From: an uncultured Desulfotomaculum sp.
GTDB taxonomy: Bacteria; Bacillota; Desulfotomaculia; Desulfotomaculales; Desulfotomaculaceae
Assembly: GCA_946411205.1 (NCBI GenBank)
Contig: CAMKDG010000005.1
Span: 1-53,381, forward strand
Reading direction: 5' to 3'
DNA length: 53,381 nt
The position numbers and the translations under genes are program-made. Of the stretch, positions 10,496 through 18,042 are shown piece after piece. Each line of letters begins with the position of its first letter. The first letter of the stretch is position 1. The notes below the pieces were generated by a model, which saw only the letters and a list, made by a program, of their open reading frames with translations, had not been told where the DNA came from and did not search any database.

Positions 10496-11203
10496 CTACT
10501 CTCCACCGAGCCGCTTTAGCACTTCCTGATACGCATCTTCTACGCCGCCCATATCCCTGCGAAAGCGGTCTTTATCCAGTTTTTCTCCGGTGGTTTTGTC
10601 CCAAAAGCGACAGGTGTCGGGAGAAATTTCATCAGCCAGCAACACTTGGCCATGGTGTACGCCGAATTCTAATTTGAAGTCAATGAGGTCGATGTTGGCA
10701 GGAGCTAAAAATTCCCGCAGAATATCGTTTACCTGCAGGGAGATTTCTTTAATGATCGCCATCTGTTCCGGAGTGGCTAAATTCAGTGCAGCAATGTGAG
10801 AGGCGTTAATGAGTGGGTCACCCAGTGCATCATCTTTATAATAATATTCAAGAACCGTTTTCGGCAGAAGCGTTCCTTCCGGTAAACCGACTCTTTTGGC
10901 CAAACTACCAGCCACAATATTTCTTACCACTACTTCTACCTTGATAATTTCCACAGCTTTAACAACCATTTCACGGTCATTAATCAATTGCACAAAATGA
11001 GTGGCAATCCCCTTTTCTTCCAACATTTTAAAGAAAACAGCAGATAACTTGTTGTTCACCACACCTTTGTTATCAATGGTGCCTTTTTTCTGACCATTAA
11101 AGGCCGTGGCGTCGTCTTTGTACTCCACCCAATATAAATCCGGGCTGTCGGTACGGTACACCTTCTTGGCTTTACCTTCATAAATCATCTCTAACTTCTG
11201 CAC
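10496..11203 (-). CDS. purC: SAICAR synthetase
   Basis: PurC joins aspartate to CAIR with ATP. The protein has [15 protein letters not shown] at the N-terminus (ATP-binding), [12 protein letters not shown] near residue 37, and [14 protein letters not shown] near 190. Length 235 is usual. GTG start with GGGAGGAG upstream. It is separated from purB by about 110 bases containing a long hairpin and from purS by about 110 bases with no evident signal. Confidence 0.96.
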   Translation of the reverse strand: MQKLEMIYEGKAKKVYRTDSPDLYWVEYKDDATAFNGQKKGTIDNKGVVNNKLSAVFFKMLEEKGIATHFVQLINDREMVVKAVEIIKVEVVVRNIVAGSLAKRVGLPEGTLLPKTVLEYYYKDDALGDPLINASHIAALNLATPEQMAIIKEISLQVNDILREFLAPANIDLIDFKLEFGVHHGQVLLADEISPDTCRFWDKTTGEKLDKDRFRRDMGGVEDAYQEVLKRLGGE

Positions 11204-11239
11204 AGGAACTCCTCCCTCTTTTGAGCGGTGAGCTGGGCG

Positions 11240-11278
11240 AGGGTAAGACTTCGATTTTTAAAAATCGAAGTCTACCCT
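11240..11278. repeat. Long perfect hairpin between purB and purC
   Basis: The inverted repeat AGGGTAaGACTTCGATTTTT / AAAAATCGAAGTCTACCCT forms 19 pairs with a single bulged base and practically no loop. A further six pairs (GGTGAG / CTCACC at 11227-11232 and 11286-11291) enclose it. There is no T-run directly after it on the minus strand, so it looks more like an RNA stability, processing or attenuation element, or an insertion remnant, than a simple terminator. Confidence 0.7.
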
Positions 11279-11314
11279 GATTACACTCACCTTATTTCTA
11301 CATAGATTTAGACT

Positions 11315-12607
11315 CTATAAGCCAAACCTTGCATAAATATCGTCAATATGGCCTAAGTGGTAGCTGTAATCAAAGAGGCCTTGTAATTCTTCGGAAGTGA
11401 GTTGTTGTTTGATAGCTGTATCTGCTTCCAGTAATTCAATAAAACGAGTGCCGGTGCGCCAGGCTTCCATGGCGTTGCGCTGCACCAGTTCGTAGGCCTG
11501 TTCTCTGGTTAATCCCTTGTCTACCAAGGCTAGCAATACTCGTTGGGAAAATACCAAGCCCAAGGTTTTTTCCAGATTACGCTTCATGTTCTCTGGATAC
11601 ACCAGAAGTTTTTCCATAACACCAGTAAATCGGACAATCATGAAGTCCAGAGCGGTAGTACTATCAGGAATAATCACCCGCTCGGCAGAGGAATGGGAAA
11701 TATCCCGTTCATGCCAGAGGGTTACGTTATCCAAAGCTGCCATAGCGTTGGCCTTCACCACTCGGCTGAGGCCGGAAACATTTTCAGCGGTGATGGGGTT
11801 ACGTTTATGGGGCATGGCCGAGGAACCCTTTTGCCCCTTATTGAAATACTCTTCCACTTCTAAAATATCTGTCCGCTGCAGGTTGCGAATTTCCGTGGCA
11901 AATTTATCCAAGGAGGCGGCAATGACAGCCATGGTGCAAAGATAATCGGCATGTCGATCCCGCTGAAGAATTTGAGTAGACACCCGAGCGGGTTTTAGCC
12001 CCAATTTGCGGCAAACATACGCTTCGATGCGAGGATCAATATTGGCATAGGTTCCTACCGCACCGGAGATGGCCCCAACACTGACCGCCTTAATGGCCTG
12101 CTCCAAACGTTCAATATTACGTTCCGTTTCAGCCACCCACAGCAGCATCTTTAAACCAAAGGTCATGGGTTCGGCATGGATACCATGGGTACGGCCAATC
12201 ATCAGAGTTTGACGATGTTCCTTGGCCTTTTCCAGTAACACCTCACGGAGACGCTGCAAACGCGTTAGGACATGTTCACCGGCTTCTTTCATCCGAACAC
12301 ATTGCGCGGTATCCACAACATCAGAAGAGGTTAGGCCCATATGGATGTATTTAGAGTCTTCCCCAACGTTTTCGGCCACACAGGTTAAAAAAGCAATGAC
12401 GTCGTGCCGGGTAACTTCTTCGATTTCTAAAATACGTTCTACGGTAAAGTAGGCCTTGGCCTTAATGTTTTCTACCGCTTCAGCCGGAACCTGACCCAGT
12501 TCCACCATGGCTTCGCAAGCAGCAATTTCCACATCCAGCCACTTTTGAAACTTGTTTTGATCCGACCAGATATGTTTCATTTCAGGTAGGGTGTAGCGAT
12601 CAATCAT
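11315..12607 (-). CDS. purB: Adenylosuccinate lyase
   Basis: PurB cleaves SAICAR to AICAR and adenylosuccinate to AMP, releasing fumarate. The superfamily signature GSSAMPHKRNP lies near residue 260, with TSSDVVDTAQ near 85 and MIGRTHGIHAEP near 135. ATG at 12607 (MIDRYTLPEM) with GGAGGA nine bases ahead is preferred to the upstream start that adds MNGGTDS. The product is 430 residues, normal for the Bacillus-type enzyme. It follows purE by about 30 bases. Confidence 0.96.
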   Translation of the reverse strand: MIDRYTLPEMKHIWSDQNKFQKWLDVEIAACEAMVELGQVPAEAVENIKAKAYFTVERILEIEEVTRHDVIAFLTCVAENVGEDSKYIHMGLTSSDVVDTAQCVRMKEAGEHVLTRLQRLREVLLEKAKEHRQTLMIGRTHGIHAEPMTFGLKMLLWVAETERNIERLEQAIKAVSVGAISGAVGTYANIDPRIEAYVCRKLGLKPARVSTQILQRDRHADYLCTMAVIAASLDKFATEIRNLQRTDILEVEEYFNKGQKGSSAMPHKRNPITAENVSGLSRVVKANAMAALDNVTLWHERDISHSSAERVIIPDSTTALDFMIVRFTGVMEKLLVYPENMKRNLEKTLGLVFSQRVLLALVDKGLTREQAYELVQRNAMEAWRTGTRFIELLEADTAIKQQLTSEELQGLFDYSYHLGHIDDIYARFGL

Positions 12608-12639
12608 GGAATCGGTTCCTCCGTTCATATGAACTATAA

Positions 12640-13173
12640 CTATTTATTCGTCTCGTGCCCTCTAGGGTATAAGTAGCCTTCAACACCTAGCTCCTTTAGG
12701 CGGGCATCCTTTGCTTCTACTTCCCGAGCCAAATCCTCTTTAAGCTGCCGAAGCTTGGCAGCCAATGCTTCATCTGCTGTGGCCAGTATTTGTACTGCCA
12801 GTATGGCTGCATTTTTCGCCCCGTTAATGGCTACTGAGGCCACAGGAATTCCCGGCGGCATCTGGGCAATGGAATACAGAGCATCTACCCCATCCAAAGC
12901 ACCGGATTTAACCGGCACCCCAATCACAGGTAGTATGGTGTGAGCCGCAATAACACCCGGCAGGTGAGCTGCCAAACCGGCAGCGGCAATAATTACCTTG
13001 AGGCCTCTGTCTTCAGCCGTTTTGGCATAGGTCGCTGTTTTTTCCGGTGCCCGGTGAGCGGAAGAAATGGTTAGTTCATAAGAAATCCCCATCTTATCGA
13101 ACAGCTTGACAGTGTCTTTCATCAAGGGCAGATCAGAGTCACTACCTAGTACAATACCAACCTGAGGATTCAT
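12640..13173 (-). CDS. purE: N5-carboxyaminoimidazole ribonucleotide mutase (PurE)
   Basis: PurE forms CAIR. The 177-residue protein has the GSDSDLPLM start, SSAHRAPEKT near residue 40 and AAGLAAHLPGV near 70, of class I (bacterial) PurE type rather than the animal class II type, whose motifs differ. Class I enzymes normally receive N5-CAIR from PurK, but no purK is seen in this operon. AGGAGG lies ahead of the ATG. First enzyme gene after the permease. Confidence 0.94.
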   Translation of the reverse strand: MNPQVGIVLGSDSDLPLMKDTVKLFDKMGISYELTISSAHRAPEKTATYAKTAEDRGLKVIIAAAGLAAHLPGVIAAHTILPVIGVPVKSGALDGVDALYSIAQMPPGIPVASVAINGAKNAAILAVQILATADEALAAKLRQLKEDLAREVEAKDARLKELGVEGYLYPRGHETNK

Positions 13174-13191
13174 CGTTCAAACCTCCTAAAC

Positions 13192-14568
13192 TTATTCTCC
13201 ACCTAAGAAGACAAAGCGAGCAATAATGATGACAAAGAGCAAATACATCATCCAGTGAACCTCTTTAGCCCGACCGGACAACACTTTTAAAATCGTGTAG
13301 AAAATGATACCGGCAGCAATCCCGTTGGCAATATTATAAGTCAAGGGCATTAAAATCAGTGTCATAAAGGCAGGAAATCCTTCGGCAAAATCGTTAAAGT
13401 CGATTTCACTGATGGCAGATACCATCAAAAGTCCTACAATGATTAACGCGGGAGAAGTGGCAGCACTGGGAATTAAACCCGCCAGCGGTGCAATAACCAA
13501 TGCTAGCAGGAACATCACACCGGTGGTCACAGCGGTCAAACCGGTACGTCCTCCTTCGCCTACACCGGCAGCACTTTCTACATAAGAGGTTACGGTGCTG
13601 GTACCCATAAAGGAACCAAAGGAAACCCCCAGTGCATCCACCAACATGGCTTTTCCAATTTTCGGGGACTGACCATTCTTATCCAGCAGACCCGCTTTGT
13701 TGGCGGTTCCTACTAACGTACCGAAGGTATCGAACAGTTCTACAAAGGTAAAGGTGAATACCACTGTCCAGAGACCCATTTTCAAAGCACCCATAATATC
13801 CAGATGGCCTACATATAAACCACTGAAATTAGGCATGGAAAAGGGGGTGAAATGTTCGGGGATGACTGTAACTCCCATTGGGATACCAATCAGAGTGGAA
13901 ATAACAATACCAATTAACAGGGAGCCCTTCACTTTTCTCGCCATTAGAATAGCCGTGATGACTAGGCCGATAATCGCTAACATGGTAGAGGGGTTATGGA
14001 AGGAACCCATGAAAATGTTCCATTCGAAGAAATTTAGGGTAGCCACGCCGCCATCCTTCTGTAAGGCTTCCAGGGTAGGAGGAATGACAGGACCCGCTTT
14101 AATAATGGTAATTTCGGACATTTTTAAACCAACGACGGTGATAAACAAGCCAATACCAACCGTAATAGCCCGTTTTAGTGAATTAGGAATAGCCACCATC
14201 AAGATTTGACGAACCTGAGTTACGGTAAGAATAAAAAAGATAATACCAGAAATGAATACGGCTCCTAGAGCAACTTGCCAGGGCATACCCACTCCCTGAG
14301 CAGCCACCGCAGCAAAGTAAGCGTTCAGACCCATGCCGGGAGCCAGTGCAATGGGGAAATTGACAAACAGACCCATGGCAATGGTAACAACACCGGCTGC
14401 CACAGCGGTGGCAAAGAACACTGCATTCTTATCCATACCGGTTCCGGCAAGGATATTGGGGTTGAGGAACAGAATGTAGGCCATGGTCATAAAGGTTGTT
14501 AGGCCTGCCACAATTTCAGTTCTAACTGTGGTCTTGTTTTCTTGGAGTTTAAATAACTGTTCCAACAC
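13192..14568 (-). CDS. NCS2-family guanine/hypoxanthine/adenine permease (PbuG/AzgA-like)
   Basis: A polytopic membrane protein of about 458 residues with 12 or more hydrophobic segments, of the AzgA-like branch of purine transporters. Family-like segments are TFMTMAYILFLNPNIL near residue 27 and APGMGLNAYFA near 75, plus FTFTFVELFDTFGTLVG. The GTG at 14568 with AAGGAGG ahead and the usual LEQLFKLQENKTTVRTEIVAG start is preferred to an upstream ATG at 14667 that lies in the leader. It is the first gene after the tandem guanine-PRPP leader, so uptake and synthesis of purines are controlled together. The exact base transported is not decidable from sequence. Confidence 0.9.
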   Translation of the reverse strand: MLEQLFKLQENKTTVRTEIVAGLTTFMTMAYILFLNPNILAGTGMDKNAVFFATAVAAGVVTIAMGLFVNFPIALAPGMGLNAYFAAVAAQGVGMPWQVALGAVFISGIIFFILTVTQVRQILMVAIPNSLKRAITVGIGLFITVVGLKMSEITIIKAGPVIPPTLEALQKDGGVATLNFFEWNIFMGSFHNPSTMLAIIGLVITAILMARKVKGSLLIGIVISTLIGIPMGVTVIPEHFTPFSMPNFSGLYVGHLDIMGALKMGLWTVVFTFTFVELFDTFGTLVGTANKAGLLDKNGQSPKIGKAMLVDALGVSFGSFMGTSTVTSYVESAAGVGEGGRTGLTAVTTGVMFLLALVIAPLAGLIPSAATSPALIIVGLLMVSAISEIDFNDFAEGFPAFMTLILMPLTYNIANGIAAGIIFYTILKVLSGRAKEVHWMMYLLFVIIIARFVFLGGE

Positions 14569-14696
14569 GTGATGTTTCCTCCTTAGAATAAAAAAGATAA
14601 TTTCGGTGTACCCAGTGTTCCTTGGTTTTTCCAGGTTATTATTGCCTCTTACATTTTTTCCATACAAACAGAGGGTTTAACAACCATCTAAGAAAA

Positions 14697-14758
14697 CCAA
14701 AAAAGCCCAGAACGATAGATTCCAGCTCATCAGAGTGAAACCTACCGCCTGGGCTTTT
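14697..14758 (-). terminator. Attenuator terminator of the guanine-PRPP leader
   Basis: On the minus strand AAAAGCCCAG pairs with CTGGGCTTTT, followed by more T residues. The 5' arm overlaps the conserved AAAAGCCC stretch of the PRPP aptamer, so ligand-bound aptamer and terminator should be mutually exclusive. This is the single expression platform for both aptamers. Confidence 0.85.
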
Positions 14759-14844
14759 ATCCCTATCGGTGTAGCGTAAACGCCTGTACCGCTTGGACCA
14801 AACCAACCCCTCAGAGGTTGTGGAACCCTAGGTACACTTTCCCC
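14737..14844 (-). promoter_or_regulatory. PRPP riboswitch aptamer (ykkC subtype 2b)
   Basis: The minus strand reads AAAGTGTACCTAGGGTTCC, then TTTGGTCCAAGCGGTACAGGC, then GCTACACC and AGGGATAAAAGCCCAGGC, and ends GGTAGGTTTC. These are the conserved elements of the ykkC subtype-2 riboswitches, and the 3' end closely matches PRPP-sensing members. PRPP aptamers normally switch genes on when PRPP is abundant, matching control of purine synthesis. It sits directly downstream of a guanine aptamer and shares its terminator. Subtype assignment (PRPP rather than ppGpp) is by resemblance and context. Confidence 0.9.
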
Positions 14845-14907
14845 CCGTAGTCCAGCAATTACGGTTGCCGGGTAGAAACGCTCGGGCCAATTCCCAAGCA
14901 TATACGG
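14845..14907 (-). promoter_or_regulatory. Purine riboswitch aptamer, guanine type
   Basis: The minus strand shows a purine-riboswitch three-way junction: P1 CCGTA/TACGG, J1/2 TATA, P2 with the GAATTGG loop, the core GTTTCTACC, and P3 with the ACCGTAAT loop. The specificity position (plus-strand 14850) is C on the RNA (GGACTACG), predicting guanine/hypoxanthine rather than adenine. It directly abuts the PRPP aptamer and has no terminator of its own. Confidence 0.92.
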
Positions 14908-14931
14908 AAAATATTCAATTTGCACAACCCA

Positions 14932-14960
14932 ATAGTAACAAGACCAAGAACGTTTGTCAA
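14932..14960 (-). promoter_or_regulatory. Promoter of the purine permease/pur operon
   Basis: TTGACA (14955-14960) and TACTAT (14932-14937) on the minus strand with exactly 17 bases between them, a near-consensus housekeeping promoter. Transcription would start just ahead of the guanine aptamer. Confidence 0.85.
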
Positions 14961-15054
14961 CGAGTTAGGACAAATTTTTACATCTTCGCACATCACTGGG
15001 CATGGAAAATAAAACGATACCCAGACTAGCCCCTTACAGTTCTTATTTTCTTTG

Positions 15055-16857
15055 CTATACTTGCTCAGATACAATTAAATCGACAAATTGGAAAGTAACA
15101 GTATCCACTAAGCCTCGGTTGGTGACTCTCAATTCCGGCAGCACTGCCAAAGGCAACAAGGCCATGGTCATAAAGGGTGAAATCAAATGGCAACCCAGCT
15201 CTTTCCAAGCCTGATCCAACGCTTCCACTAACTCTGCTACCTGTTCCACCGATTGGTCAGACATTAAGCCGGCAATGGGCAGAGGTAGTAAGGCCATCAC
15301 TTGCCCGTCCCGTACTGCCACCATACCGCCCCCCACCTCGATCAGCTTGTTCCCAGCCAGTGCCATATCATGATCATTGGTACCAACCACTAACAAGTTG
15401 TGACTATCGTGAGCGACGGTGGAAGCCACCGCTCCTGCCTTTAGGTGAAAACCTTTGACAAAGCCTTTACCCATCGTACCCGTTGCTTTGTGCCGTTCAA
15501 TAACGGCCACCTTGATGACATCTTGCACCAAATCAATTTCTACTTCACCCTGTTGTACCGGCAGCAGGCATTCACGGGCCAAGGTGCCTACCTTGGCTTC
15601 CATAATTTCCATGACACGCACCTGTGCCTTGGTGGTTTCAGGGTTACTGGTGGAGATAATAAAATCTTCCGGTTTTAAAGGTGCTGCCAGGTGCATGGAC
15701 TGACGGGCAAACTCAGGATACGTTACCGCTGGCAGGTCTACCAACATACGTCCATCTGCTGCCACCAGTTCTCCATTAACCAAAACCTTTTCTACCTTCA
15801 CTTTGGTTAAATCGCTAATGAGGAGAATATCTGCCCAGCGGCCTGGGGAAATACTGCCTAAATCACGGTCCATGCTAAAGCACTGGGCCACATTAAGGGT
15901 AACCATTTGGATAGCCGTCACCGGATTTACCCCTTCCTCGATGGCCCGTTTCACAATATGATCCATGTGGCCCAGAGATAGCAAGGTATTCGGGTGGGTA
16001 TCATCACTAACCAATGTGGCGTAGCGGCTATCAATGCGGTTTTCGGTGATGCTTTTAATGGTTTCTTTAACATCGTGCCAAGCAGAACCTTCCCTGAGCT
16101 GAGCATACATACCCAACCGCATTTTAGCCAGAGCATCCTCCGCCCGTACAGACTCGTGGCAGCAGCGAATACCAGTGGACACATAGGCATTCAATCCCTG
16201 ACCGGTTTCTGGAATGGAAAAGTGTCCGGTGATGGTCTTGTTGGCCCCCAAAGTAGCCTGAAGCTCAGCATGAATGTTGGGATCGCCATACATTACGCCG
16301 GGAAAATTCATCATTTCTCCCAATCCAGCCACTTCTTCCCACTGCATCGCCTCTCGAATTTCAGCCGGCCCCAACACCGCACCGGCATCCTCAAAGGCAG
16401 GGGTAGCCGGTACGCAGGAAGGCATGGCTACGTAAACACGCAGCGGTACTTGTTTACCATCTTCAATCATTAATTTTATACCATCCATGCCCAGCACGTT
16501 GGCAATTTCGTGGGGGTCCATATAAATGGTGGTAGTTCCCCGGGGTACCACACTGCGGGCATATTCCCGTACTGTCATCATACTGCTCTCAACATGGATA
16601 TGGCCATCCATAAAGCCGGGGGTCAGATAATTCCCCTGACAATCAATCACCTGAGTACCCTCACCAATGGTATGAGAAGCATCGCCCACCAGAGCAATTC
16701 GACCGTGGGTAATGGCAACATCCAGGTTCGGCATAATCTCTCCGGTGTTTACATTAACCAGCCGGCCATTCTTTAAAACCACTTCTGCCGGTTTACGGCC
16801 CATGGCCACAGACGCTAATTCCTGTGTAACTTCCGCTAAAGGATATCTTTTTTTCAT
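15055..16857 (-). CDS. ade: Adenine deaminase
   Basis: Ade converts adenine to hypoxanthine and ammonia, feeding salvage through Hpt. The 600-residue protein is an amidohydrolase with the metal-binding GHIHVESSMM near residue 83 and MDPHEIANVLGMDG near 113, and the typical C-terminal KGFVKGFHLKAGAVAST. Length is slightly above the Bacillus enzyme. The ATG follows AGGAGGAG. No clear terminator separates it from the downstream pur promoter, so some read-through into the pur operon is possible. Its own leader carries an attenuator and PRPP-aptamer-like sequence. Confidence 0.95.
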   Translation of the reverse strand: MKKRYPLAEVTQELASVAMGRKPAEVVLKNGRLVNVNTGEIMPNLDVAITHGRIALVGDASHTIGEGTQVIDCQGNYLTPGFMDGHIHVESSMMTVREYARSVVPRGTTTIYMDPHEIANVLGMDGIKLMIEDGKQVPLRVYVAMPSCVPATPAFEDAGAVLGPAEIREAMQWEEVAGLGEMMNFPGVMYGDPNIHAELQATLGANKTITGHFSIPETGQGLNAYVSTGIRCCHESVRAEDALAKMRLGMYAQLREGSAWHDVKETIKSITENRIDSRYATLVSDDTHPNTLLSLGHMDHIVKRAIEEGVNPVTAIQMVTLNVAQCFSMDRDLGSISPGRWADILLISDLTKVKVEKVLVNGELVAADGRMLVDLPAVTYPEFARQSMHLAAPLKPEDFIISTSNPETTKAQVRVMEIMEAKVGTLARECLLPVQQGEVEIDLVQDVIKVAVIERHKATGTMGKGFVKGFHLKAGAVASTVAHDSHNLLVVGTNDHDMALAGNKLIEVGGGMVAVRDGQVMALLPLPIAGLMSDQSVEQVAELVEALDQAWKELGCHLISPFMTMALLPLAVLPELRVTNRGLVDTVTFQFVDLIVSEQV

Positions 16858-16954
16858 GGCGAACTCCTCCTACTGATTGATAGTATGAAAAAAATTTTCC
16901 TAAATTATCACTGGCAACTAAGCACAGCTTTCGCTAATCAGCCAATGACCTTCA

Positions 16955-17006
16955 TAAAAGCCCAGGCAACAGGTCATCTTGCTAGAGTAAAACCTGCTGC
17001 CTGGGC
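16955..17006 (-). terminator. Intrinsic terminator in the adenine deaminase leader
   Basis: A 15-pair stem (GCCCAGGCAGCAGGT / ACCTGTTGCCTGGGC, one G-U pair) is followed on the minus strand by TTTTA. It lies about 100 bases ahead of the ade start. The 5' arm overlaps the 3' end of the PRPP-aptamer-like segment, the same arrangement as in the permease leader, so it is probably an attenuator; it could alternatively be only the terminator of the upstream PilZ gene. Confidence 0.8.
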
Positions 17007-17075
17007 GTTCCCTCAGGTGTAGCGTAAAATGCCTGTACCCCTTGAACCGAAGCAATCCAAATAAACACCCTATTC
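17007..17075 (-). promoter_or_regulatory. Altered ykkC/PRPP-like aptamer ahead of adenine deaminase
   Basis: The minus strand reads ATAGGGTG, then CGGTTCAAGGGGTACAGGC, ATTTTACGCTACACC, TGAGGGAACGCCCAGGC and GCAGGTTTTACTC. The stretch GTACAGGCnTTT(T)ACGCTACACC is almost identical to the PRPP aptamer of the permease leader 2.2 kb away, and CCCAGGC...AGGTTT also matches. The core GGGATAAAAGCCC is reduced to GGGAACGCCC, and the 5' CTAGGGTTCC segment is degenerate and overlaps the PilZ stop codon (17070-17072). It may be a variant sensing a different ligand or a decayed duplicate. Confidence 0.55.
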
Positions 17076-17666
17076 TGGGGCATTAAAAATCTGCTTGACT
17101 AAGGAGAAACGGTACAAAAAATCTGCCAATACCTCAAATTTATCGATTTCTTCATAAAATTCAACACTGGCTGCATTTTGCATTACCCGCAGCACTTTCG
17201 CCTTTAAAGGCAGTACTACCTCCGGCAGTTGAAGCTCCAGCTTAATCTCTTGCCCTGAGGCTAAACGTTCCGGTGTAAAAAAATAGGCTCCTCCAGCGGA
17301 GACATTAATGGTCTTTGCTGTAATCAGCCGAGTTTCAACTTCATAGGTCAATTTCAGTTCAATATTTAATCGCAGATATTTACGTCGTTCTTTGCTGACT
17401 AGATTAACGGGTACATGGATACAATAATAGCCCTTGTGATTTTCCTCATCCATAAAGCAAATATAGCTCTCAAAGGATATCGAGCAGCTTAACTGCTGGA
17501 CCATGATTTGCATCTGTTGGCCAGCTGGAAGAAAGCCCTCAGCCGTCTTAATAATTAAATAACTGCCGTAATTTGCCACAACCTCCCCAGCATACTCCAA
17601 ATCATCCAAAGAACAGGTAATACGGATAGGCGTACCTGGGACAAAAGTATCCACTTTCGAGTTCAT
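17070..17666 (-). CDS. PilZ-domain protein
   Basis: A 198-residue cytoplasmic protein with an N-terminal YcgR-like domain (about residues 1-105) and a C-terminal PilZ domain. The cyclic-di-GMP motifs are visible: RRKYLRL near residue 110 (RxxxR type) and NVSAGGAYF near 138 (the D/NxSxxG motif). It is therefore a likely c-di-GMP effector, plausibly acting on flagellar motility since flagellin is the next gene upstream. AGGGG precedes the ATG. Its stop codon lies inside the adenine deaminase leader. A second PilZ protein is encoded in the flagellar operon (32167-32829). Confidence 0.85.
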   Translation of the reverse strand: MNSKVDTFVPGTPIRITCSLDDLEYAGEVVANYGSYLIIKTAEGFLPAGQQMQIMVQQLSCSISFESYICFMDEENHKGYYCIHVPVNLVSKERRKYLRLNIELKLTYEVETRLITAKTINVSAGGAYFFTPERLASGQEIKLELQLPEVVLPLKAKVLRVMQNAASVEFYEEIDKFEVLADFLYRFSLVKQIFNAPE

Positions 17667-17910
17667 GCAACTACCCCTAACTAGATATCAGATATGTAGA
17701 AATTTGCCATATTTTTCTTTTATCCTGCTTTATCTGGAGAATCGTTGGGAAAAATATCAAATAAAAAGAGTGGCCTATAGAGCCACCCTAATAACAATAC
17801 ACCAAAGAGGTAACCTTTATTAATACAAAAATCATGCCAGAAATTATGCGTGTAAAAACAATAAAATGTATAATATTCGAACATCTCGTCCCTAAAATAC
17901 ATGTCTAAAA

Positions 17911-17943
17911 TGACCAGCTGTTCTTTTTGGGAACAGCTGGTCA
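17911..17943 (-). terminator. Intrinsic terminator of the flagellin gene
   Basis: A perfect 13-bp inverted repeat (TGACCAGCTGTTC / GAACAGCTGGTCA) with a 7-base loop followed by TTTT on the minus strand, about 100 bases after the flagellin stop. Confidence 0.85.
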
Positions 17944-17951
17944 AACGATCA

Positions 17952-18004
17952 GGAGTGTCTATAATTTTATGTAATTGGTTTATTCCCTTAAAAATTGGAT
18001 AGGC
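17952..18004. repeat. Flagellin 3'-flank repeat, copy 1
   Basis: The segment starting GGAGTGT, containing TGTAATTGGTTTATTCC and ending TTGGATAGGC is repeated with a few differences at 53328-53381, in the same orientation. This copy lies between the flagellin stop and its terminator. Confidence 0.8.
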
Positions 18005-18042
18005 TTTAAATAGCTCTTAATGTTTTCATACGTTCTTTCTAA

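Larger units (their letters stand above)
17667..18042. other. Intergenic region between PilZ gene and flagellin
   Basis: This 376-base AT-rich stretch contains the flagellin terminator (17911-17943) and one copy of a 53-bp sequence repeated at the right end of the window (17952-18004). A 74-codon frame here spans the terminator and is not convincing. Nothing else is recognised. Confidence 0.6.

Noticed and set aside
14677-15074. Two short minus-strand frames upstream of the permease
   Set aside because: They run through the promoter, the guanine aptamer and the PRPP aptamer, whose RNA conservation explains the sequence.
17720-17944. 74-codon minus-strand frame between the PilZ gene and flagellin
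   Set aside because: It spans the flagellin terminator hairpin and encodes an unrecognisable Tyr/Phe-rich peptide; no ribosome-binding site.
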